A stretch of DNA of 64,000 bases. It comes from Pseudonocardia phyllosphaerae. GTDB lineage: Bacteria; Actinomycetota; Actinomycetes; Mycobacteriales; Pseudonocardiaceae. Each line of letters starts with the position of its first letter. The first letter of the stretch is position 1. The notes below the pieces were generated by a model that saw nothing but the letters and a program-made list of their open reading frames with translations, was not told the origin of the DNA and did not search any database. Where the stretch lies: positions 1-64,000 of the forward strand of contig NZ_JBKGXS010000006.1 in assembly GCF_046546475.1 (NCBI RefSeq). Direction: 5' to 3'. Shown here one piece after another: positions 58,457-64,000 of the stretch. A program made the translations under genes and the position numbers.

Positions 58457-58745
58457 GGTGACTCCTTCGCTCGTGGGCACACGGGCCCGTGGGTGCGGTG
58501 TGGGAAGCGGCGATCAAGCTAGAGGAACCGCGCGCGACGTTCGAGCGGGAACGACCGACCGTGTCGCGCGCCATGCCGCGCGCGACGGCCTGCGACCTCG
58601 CTGCACGTCCGCGACGGCCGTCGCGACCGTGAGTACCGGTCGCCGGGCCCGCGGCGTACCACCGGGTGACGGTCTTGCGTCACCGACCTCGCGATGTGCA
58701 CGGTGGAAGTATCGGACGGGCGCGCAGCAGACCGAGGTGGGCCGG
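58457..58745. other. intergenic region with strong hairpins
   Basis: A 289-bp gap between divergent genes. It contains a hairpin with arms TCGCGCGC and GCGCGCGA (58564-58585) and the palindrome GCGACGGCCGTCGC (58611-58624). No gene is supported in it. Promoters for both flanking genes must lie here, but no clear hexamer pair is seen. Confidence 0.4.
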
Positions 58746-60569
58746 GTGACGATCGCCGAGAATCGGGTGGAGCCGCCCCCGGCCTCCGCCGCGAACACCT
58801 ACCTGTCGTTTCTCGACGTCGTCGACGCCCCCGATCCCATCGGCGAGGTCGAGCGGCAGCTGGCGATCTGGCTGGACGAGAAGAGCTGGAACCCGCCGAT
58901 CGAGGAGTCCGGCTACGTCGTCGACTCCGACCACGGACGCGAGCTGCTCGTACTGCACCGGGACCACCGCGACGGCCGGGACTTCCGGGCACGGCTGCGG
59001 GAGGAGAACTCCACCGGTGTGTGGACCACGACCGTGACAGTTCACGGTTCCGGTACCGGACGGCCGTGGATCGGGCTGGAGGTGGCGAACGACGCCAACC
59101 GGTTCGTCGCGGTCCCACGCCTGGTTCGCCACCTCATGCGGGCGTTCGACGTCCGCGACGGCGCGGCCCGGCTATCCGTGGCCCCTCGCCTCGTGACGGT
59201 GGATGAGGTCGAGGAGTTCGCCGAGGAGCTGAGCAGCCCGGATCGGCAGGGGCTCTTCTTCGTGGCCGGGAGCGACGACCGGCTGCCGCTGGGGCCGTGG
59301 CGCGAGCAGGTCGGTGACTGGACCTCGGAGACGACCGGGCTCGCGTCCGTGGCGGTGCTCGACCCGGCTGCGACGGCCGCCTTTGTGGCGATCATGGGTG
59401 AGCACTACGCCACGTCGCCGTTCACCATCCGTACCTATCGGCCCGAGGTCGACCCGGCCGTCGAATCCGACGCCCGCCGGCATCGCATCCTCGGGACCCG
59501 CCGGCTGGCCGAGGACCCGGACCGGTCGGTGCGGATCACACTCGGTCGCGCCGCCCGTCGGCATGCGATGGATCGCCCCGCGCCCCGCCGGTTCACTCGT
59601 CTCGATCATGAGCTGCGCAGGATCGAGGACCGTCTCCTGCTCGACGGCCTCTCGGCTGGTCCGGGGCCGGACATGGCGGCGAGGCGGGAGCAGGCTTCGG
59701 CACCGTCGGACCTCAGCGCCGCCGCCGACGTCTATCTCGCCCAGATCGAGCTGGTGAAGGAGTCACTCGGGATCCCCGAGCTGACGCCCCAGGCGCTCGA
59801 CGGTGTGGCCCGATCACTGTCGCATGCGCGTGCCACCACGGCGTCCGTGGACCGGCTGACCCGGGAGATGGAGGCACGGCGCAGACGGCTCGAGGAGCTG
59901 CAGGAACGCGTGGAGTATCACCAGGAGCTCGGCGAGGAGTACGAGCTCGCACTGGCCGAGGCGGAGGACGGTCTGGCGAGATCGGCCGACGAGAACAGGT
60001 GGCTCCGCACGCAACTGCACCGGCACGAGGATCATGCGGCGGCCGCCGCCTCGATTCCGGCCGACGAGGTCTCGGCCGCTCCGGCCGACTTCGCCGAGCT
60101 CGCGGACTGGTTGAGCGAACCGGAGCGGCTCCCCGGCGTGGAGTTCACCGGCGACCAGAAGCAGGTTCGTGCCCTCGACGACCAGGACCCACTGGGCCGT
60201 GTCGCCCGCGCGACCTGGATGGTTCTGCTGACGCTGTCCGACTACGTCCGGGCACGGACGGGCGGTGTCGTCGACGGCAATCTCAAGCACTACCTGTGCA
60301 ACACCCCGGCCGGATACCACGGTGTCCCGCCCAAGAGGTACGCCAGCGGCGAGTCGCCGACGACGCGGCAGGCCTGGGGTGCGGAGCGGGTGTTCCCGGT
60401 GCCGTCGTGCGTCGACGACAGCGAGTCGGTGGTGATGACCGCGCACTTCAAGCTCGGCGCGCTCGGGATGGTCAGCCCGCGGCTGTACTTCCACGACGAC
60501 GTCGCCGGATCCGGGACGATCTACGTCGGCTACATCGGACGGCATCTGCGGAACACGCAGACGAGCTGA
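58746..60569 (+). CDS. large uncharacterised coiled-coil protein, possible defence component
   Basis: A 607-residue cytoplasmic protein, starting at GTG 58746 after GAGGTGG. Residues about 1-340 form a folded alpha/beta region (GLFFVAGSDDRLPLGPWREQVGDWT; FTIRTYRPEVDPAVESDARRHRILGTRRL). Residues about 370-430 are a strong coiled coil (RLTREMEARRRRLEELQERV; YHQELGEEYELALAEAEDGL). The C-terminus has AHFKLGALGMVSPRLYFHDD then TIYVGYIGRHLRNTQ, which faintly recalls RelE-like interferases. I do not recognise the family. It directly precedes a DUF262 gene, so it may be part of a defence system. Confidence 0.7.
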   Translation: MTIAENRVEPPPASAANTYLSFLDVVDAPDPIGEVERQLAIWLDEKSWNPPIEESGYVVDSDHGRELLVLHRDHRDGRDFRARLREENSTGVWTTTVTVHGSGTGRPWIGLEVANDANRFVAVPRLVRHLMRAFDVRDGAARLSVAPRLVTVDEVEEFAEELSSPDRQGLFFVAGSDDRLPLGPWREQVGDWTSETTGLASVAVLDPAATAAFVAIMGEHYATSPFTIRTYRPEVDPAVESDARRHRILGTRRLAEDPDRSVRITLGRAARRHAMDRPAPRRFTRLDHELRRIEDRLLLDGLSAGPGPDMAARREQASAPSDLSAAADVYLAQIELVKESLGIPELTPQALDGVARSLSHARATTASVDRLTREMEARRRRLEELQERVEYHQELGEEYELALAEAEDGLARSADENRWLRTQLHRHEDHAAAAASIPADEVSAAPADFAELADWLSEPERLPGVEFTGDQKQVRALDDQDPLGRVARATWMVLLTLSDYVRARTGGVVDGNLKHYLCNTPAGYHGVPPKRYASGESPTTRQAWGAERVFPVPSCVDDSESVVMTAHFKLGALGMVSPRLYFHDDVAGSGTIYVGYIGRHLRNTQTS

Positions 60570-60646
60570 GACGGTGAACGCTAACGCCCACGCGTCGACG
60601 GACGATCAGTGGAACGGCACGCATCGAGGCGGGGAGCAGAACAGCA

Positions 60647-63223
60647 GTGACGAAGTTGAGCACGATCCTGGACCAGATCGACGCAGGGTCGATGCTCCTG
60701 CCGGAGTTCCAGCGCGGGTACGTCTGGAACCGCGACCAGGTCCGCGGCCTGATGCGTTCGCTCTACCTCGGATATCCGGTCGGCGCACTGCTGGTGTGGG
60801 AGACCGAGGGGGACGTGCAGCCGGTCCGCGGTGCAGTGGCGACCGGTAGCGGGCAGCGTCAGCTCCTGCTCGACGGGCAGCAGCGGGTCACGACGCTCTA
60901 CGGCCTGATCCGGGGCGCAGCCCCGGCGTTCTTCGAGGGTGACGACGCGGCATTCACCGGTCTGCGGTTCAACGTGGAGACCGAGGCGTTCCAGTTCCAC
61001 GCGCCGATCAAGATGAAGGACGACCCGCGCTGGGTCGACGTGACCGCGCTGTTCCGCGACGGCATGGGTGGCGTGGCGCAGTCGCTGGCGGAACACCCGG
61101 AGACCGCGCCGCGCCTCTACACCGAGTACCTGCCCCGGCTGCAGGATCTGTTGAACATCGCCAACCGCGAGTTCCACGTCGAGCAGATCACCGGTGCGGA
61201 CAAGACCGTCGACGTCGTCGTCGACATCTTCAACCGGGTCAACTCCGGCGGTACCAAGCTGTCGAAGGGAGACCTGGCGCTGGCGCGGATCTGCTCGGAG
61301 TGGGCGGACGCGCGGCCGACGATGCGGCGGAATCTGGACCGCTGGGCCGCGACCGGTTTCAAGTTCCCCGCGGACTGGCTGCTCCGGAACACGAACGCGG
61401 TGGCCACCGGGCGCGCGCCGTTCTCGGCGCTGGAGAACGTGTCGGCGTCCGACTTCCAGCACGCGCTCACCGAGACGCTGCACCACGTCGACCATCTGCT
61501 GTTCCTGCTGGGATCCAGGCTCGGCGTCGACCACGACCGGGTCCTCTTCGGCCGCAACGCTATCCCTGTCCTGAGCCGATTGCTGCACAACAGGGGCGGC
61601 CGGTTCGCCGACGGCTCAGAAGCCGACAAGGCCCTCTACTGGTACGTGCACGCAGCGCTGCGCGGCCGGTTCGCGGCTGCCTCCGAGACCGCACTGGCCA
61701 AGGACCTGGAGACCGTCGACGCCGGCGGGATCGACGCCGTGATCGCGTCGTTGAGCCGCTCCCGCAAGGGCAACATGCGTATCGACGCGCAGGACTTCGA
61801 AGGTGTCGGCCGGGGTGCCCGGTCCTACCCGCTGCTCTACCTGCTGACCCGCGTACGGGACGGTCTGGACCTGGTCACCGGCCGGCCGCTCGGCCAGGAC
61901 TCCGGGACGGTCGAGGTGCACGAGATCTTCCCGAAGGCCGAGCTGGTCCGCGCCGGCTACAGCCGCGCGGAGGTGAACGCCATCGCCAACTTCGCGTTCG
62001 TCGGACCTGCCTCGGCCAGCCGGCTGTCGGGGGCGGATCCGGCCGGTTACCTGGCCGAGCTGCCCGAGACGGCGCGGCGCTCGCAGTGGATCCCCGAGGA
62101 CCCGTCGCTCTGGCGGATCGATCGCTACCGCGAGTTCCTCGACGCCCGCCGCGAGCTGCTCGGCTCCGCCGCGACGGGGCTGATGGACGACCTGATCACC
62201 GGACGCATGCCGTGGAACCGTGAGCTGCAGGCCGTCGAGGTGCGCGACGAGGACACGGTCACGGTGTCCGATCCGCGCGCCGCCCAGCTCGCGTCGTTGG
62301 TCGAGGAACTCAGCGAGCTCGGCTACGCGGTCCCCGCGCGGGACGCCGAGATCGCCGACCCCGACACCGGGCGCGAGCTCGCGGTCGCCGAGCTGTTCTG
62401 GGAACGCGGCCTGCAGCCGGGCATGGGCAAGCCGGTCGTGCTGGAGCTGGATCCCGATGACGCAGACCTCCCGCGACTGGCGGAGCTGGGCTTCGATGTC
62501 TTCACCACGGTCGATGCGCTGCGCGGGTACGTGCAGCGGCTCGGGGAGCAGGTCTCGGGCGATACCGCAGAGAACACCGACCCGGTGGTCGACGAGACCC
62601 CGGCGGACGGAGCCTTCGAGAAAGCGCTCTACGACGTCATCGAACGGTGCCGCATCGAGCTCGGCTACAACGCCCAGAACATGCGCGAGCTGATCTACCA
62701 GTACGGGCCTGCCGACGCCGTGCGCCGGATCCTGAACTCCCGCACCGTGACCGACGGCTACGTGCGGCTGTGGGAGGCGGGGCGGCTGGACCTCGCGGTC
62801 GAGACCGTGGTGGTCGATCCACGGTTCAGGGCTCTGTTCAGTCCCGAGGAGCGGGCGATCGCGGAGAGCCGGTTGCACCGGTCCACGGGCGGGGGCAGTG
62901 CCGCGGTCCCGGTGACGACGACCGGTGACGATCCGGAGCAGGCCCAGCTGGCTCGACGGCTGGCCGGTCACCTCCGGCTCGTCCGGTCCGCGGCCGAGGA
63001 ACAGGAGTTCGTGGACCTGCCGCTGGCCGAGGACCTTCATCGGCGGCTCGGTGAGGCGCTGAACCGATGGTCCGACTACGACGCCGAGCAGCGTCGGGTT
63101 CTCGGCGCCGCGGTCGGCTACCTCGTCCGGACCGACGACGACGAGGACGACCTGAGAAGCCCGGTCGGCTTCGATGACGACGCCGAGGTCGTCGAGGAAG
63201 CACTCCGGCGGATCAGCCGTTGA
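60647..63223 (+). CDS. DUF262/HNH (GmrSD-like) protein with YkvA-like C-terminus
   Basis: An 858-residue protein. The DUF262 domain (residues 1 to about 330) has LLPEFQRGYVWNRDQVRGLM, LLDGQQRVTTLY with DGQQR at 76-80, and FNRVNSGGTKLSKGDLALARI from residue 195. An HNH-like part follows, with VHEIFPKAEL (His425) and NAIANFAFVGP. The long C-terminal region ends with AAVGYLVRTDDDEDDLRSPV and GFDDDAEVVEEALRRI, like a YkvA/DUF1232 module. GmrSD-type enzymes cut modified phage DNA using NTPs. GTG 60647 has GGGGAG about 11 nt upstream. Its end overlaps the opposing helicase gene. Confidence 0.88.
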   Translation: MTKLSTILDQIDAGSMLLPEFQRGYVWNRDQVRGLMRSLYLGYPVGALLVWETEGDVQPVRGAVATGSGQRQLLLDGQQRVTTLYGLIRGAAPAFFEGDDAAFTGLRFNVETEAFQFHAPIKMKDDPRWVDVTALFRDGMGGVAQSLAEHPETAPRLYTEYLPRLQDLLNIANREFHVEQITGADKTVDVVVDIFNRVNSGGTKLSKGDLALARICSEWADARPTMRRNLDRWAATGFKFPADWLLRNTNAVATGRAPFSALENVSASDFQHALTETLHHVDHLLFLLGSRLGVDHDRVLFGRNAIPVLSRLLHNRGGRFADGSEADKALYWYVHAALRGRFAAASETALAKDLETVDAGGIDAVIASLSRSRKGNMRIDAQDFEGVGRGARSYPLLYLLTRVRDGLDLVTGRPLGQDSGTVEVHEIFPKAELVRAGYSRAEVNAIANFAFVGPASASRLSGADPAGYLAELPETARRSQWIPEDPSLWRIDRYREFLDARRELLGSAATGLMDDLITGRMPWNRELQAVEVRDEDTVTVSDPRAAQLASLVEELSELGYAVPARDAEIADPDTGRELAVAELFWERGLQPGMGKPVVLELDPDDADLPRLAELGFDVFTTVDALRGYVQRLGEQVSGDTAENTDPVVDETPADGAFEKALYDVIERCRIELGYNAQNMRELIYQYGPADAVRRILNSRTVTDGYVRLWEAGRLDLAVETVVVDPRFRALFSPEERAIAESRLHRSTGGGSAAVPVTTTGDDPEQAQLARRLAGHLRLVRSAAEEQEFVDLPLAEDLHRRLGEALNRWSDYDAEQRRVLGAAVGYLVRTDDDEDDLRSPVGFDDDAEVVEEALRRISR

Positions 63224-64000
63224 CCGCGACCGGAAGGAAGGGGCTGGCCGCTCCGTGCCAGGTGATCACCAGCTGGTTGCGTGCACGGCTGCACGCCACG
63301 TAGAGCAACGACCGTTCCTGCGCTCTGATCAGCGGGTGCTCGGACTCCGGGCGCTGGGAGAACACGAAATCCAGCGGGACGACGTGGTCGCGCACTGCCA
63401 CGACGACGACCTTGGTGAACTCGGTGCCCTTCGCCCGGTGCATCGAGGTGACCTTGACCGATCCCGGGTGCCCGGAACCGTCCTTCGGCAGGAACTCGAT
63501 CGGGACACCCGCGTTCCGCAACGACTCCTTCACATGTTCGAGCTCGTGATTCCGCCGCCCGACGACTGCGATGGACTCCGGAGGGACGTCCGCGGCGATC
63601 CAGTCCTGCACGGTGGCGGCGACGAATGCCAGCTCCTCCTGCGGCGAGGAGAAGCCTCGGAGCTGCGGGACCGGCCCCGCGAACGCCGACCGGTATCCGG
63701 CCACGGTCTCGGGGTCCCCGTCGAGATCGACGATGTCCTCCTCGCTGATCACTCCCATGGCGAGGGCGAGGTTCTCCCGCGTCGTGCGGTAGTTGAGCGT
63801 CAGCCGCCGCGACCGGCCCCGGGTCTCGATGCCGAAGTGGCTGAGGACGAGGCGGTCGCCGTAGATGCGCTGGTGGCCGTCCTCGCAGATGAACAGATCG
63901 TTCGGGCCGCGGTCGACGAGTCCGCGCAGCATCCGCCAGTGACCGGCGTGCAGGTCCTGGCCCTCGTCGACGACGACGTGGTCGAACCGCGGGACCGCCG
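63213..64000 (-). CDS. C-terminal part of a UvrD/Rep-type (superfamily 1) helicase, cut by the window edge
   Basis: The last 262 residues of a helicase whose start lies beyond 64000. Visible are the Walker B VVVDEGQDL at the edge, GDRLVLSHFGIETRGRSRRLTLNYRTT (motif III/IV area), SVKVTSMHRAKGTEFTKVVVV (motif V) and RSLLYVACSRARNQLVIT (motif VI). It is a DNA-unwinding ATPase. Its 3' end overlaps the DUF262 gene tail to tail by 11 bp. Combination with DUF262 and the coiled-coil gene suggests a defence neighbourhood. Confidence 0.9.
   Translation of the reverse strand, partial: AVPRFDHVVVDEGQDLHAGHWRMLRGLVDRGPNDLFICEDGHQRIYGDRLVLSHFGIETRGRSRRLTLNYRTTRENLALAMGVISEEDIVDLDGDPETVAGYRSAFAGPVPQLRGFSSPQEELAFVAATVQDWIAADVPPESIAVVGRRNHELEHVKESLRNAGVPIEFLPKDGSGHPGSVKVTSMHRAKGTEFTKVVVVAVRDHVVPLDFVFSQRPESEHPLIRAQERSLLYVACSRARNQLVITWHGAASPFLPVAVNG

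Noticed and set aside
1..64000. CRISPR array, rRNA operon or prophage
   Set aside because: No regularly spaced repeats, no rRNA-like sequence and no phage structural or integrase genes were seen.

Overview
The window is very GC-rich DNA with strong third-position G/C, GTG/TTG as well as ATG starts, and many 4-base stop/start overlaps. Gene content points to an actinobacterium of the Pseudonocardiales, most likely Pseudonocardia or a close relative: DUF574-type methyltransferases, a DUF3558 lipoprotein, GPP34, actinobacterial PlsB/HAD-PlsC and WS/DGAT enzymes, and an Rpf-like protein. This is inferred from families, not from a database match. Many genes appear to be leaderless, with a TANNGT-type -10 box 6-7 nt before the start codon.

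1-8.9 kb: after the tail of a possible transposase and a small cupin comes a tightly coupled catabolic operon. It encodes a luciferase-like flavin monooxygenase, two tandem AA_synth (DUF1185) proteins, an alpha/beta hydrolase, an aldehyde dehydrogenase, a flavin reductase and a RibB-RibA fusion whose RibA half is degenerate. Two closely similar FCD-type GntR regulators bracket the operon. The gene set fits a two-component flavin-dependent ring or C-N cleavage pathway with its own flavin supply; the substrate is unknown. 9-16.8 kb is a patchwork: a TetR/MFS divergent pair around a perfect operator, an HTH-nucleotidyltransferase toxin-antitoxin-like pair, an MmyB-type regulator with a 14-TM MFS exporter, tRNA-Met, and small secreted or membrane proteins.

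16.8-34 kb is mostly housekeeping and signalling: a PAS-GGDEF-EAL protein overlapping a DUF574 methyltransferase, a TPR protein, a TPQ copper amine oxidase next to GPP34 and an APC permease, a NarL-type two-component pair, VKOR, an L,D-transpeptidase, an RsbW-like ATPase, a glycosyltransferase, a membrane protein and a leaderless methyltransferase. 34-39.8 kb is a PucR-controlled beta-alanine/pyrimidine-type cluster (mmsA, omega-aminotransferase, M20 amidohydrolase). 39.9-48.1 kb is a six-gene lipid operon (PlsB, HAD-PlsC fusion, WS/DGAT, alpha/beta hydrolase, CaiB-type CoA-transferase, MaoC-like hydratase).

48.1-58.5 kb holds a Clp-N/HTH regulator with a promoter built into paired operators, a DUF3558 lipoprotein pair, dinB with an SOS-box-like palindrome, a DMT-like membrane protein, an NTF2-FMO fusion monooxygenase, an HSL-type esterase, an MFS exporter, an Rpf-like transglycosylase and a SnoaL lipoprotein. 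58.7-64 kb looks like the edge of a defence island: an uncharacterised 607-residue coiled-coil protein, a DUF262/HNH GmrSD-like protein with a YkvA-like tail, and, convergently, the C-terminal end of a UvrD-type helicase cut by the window edge.
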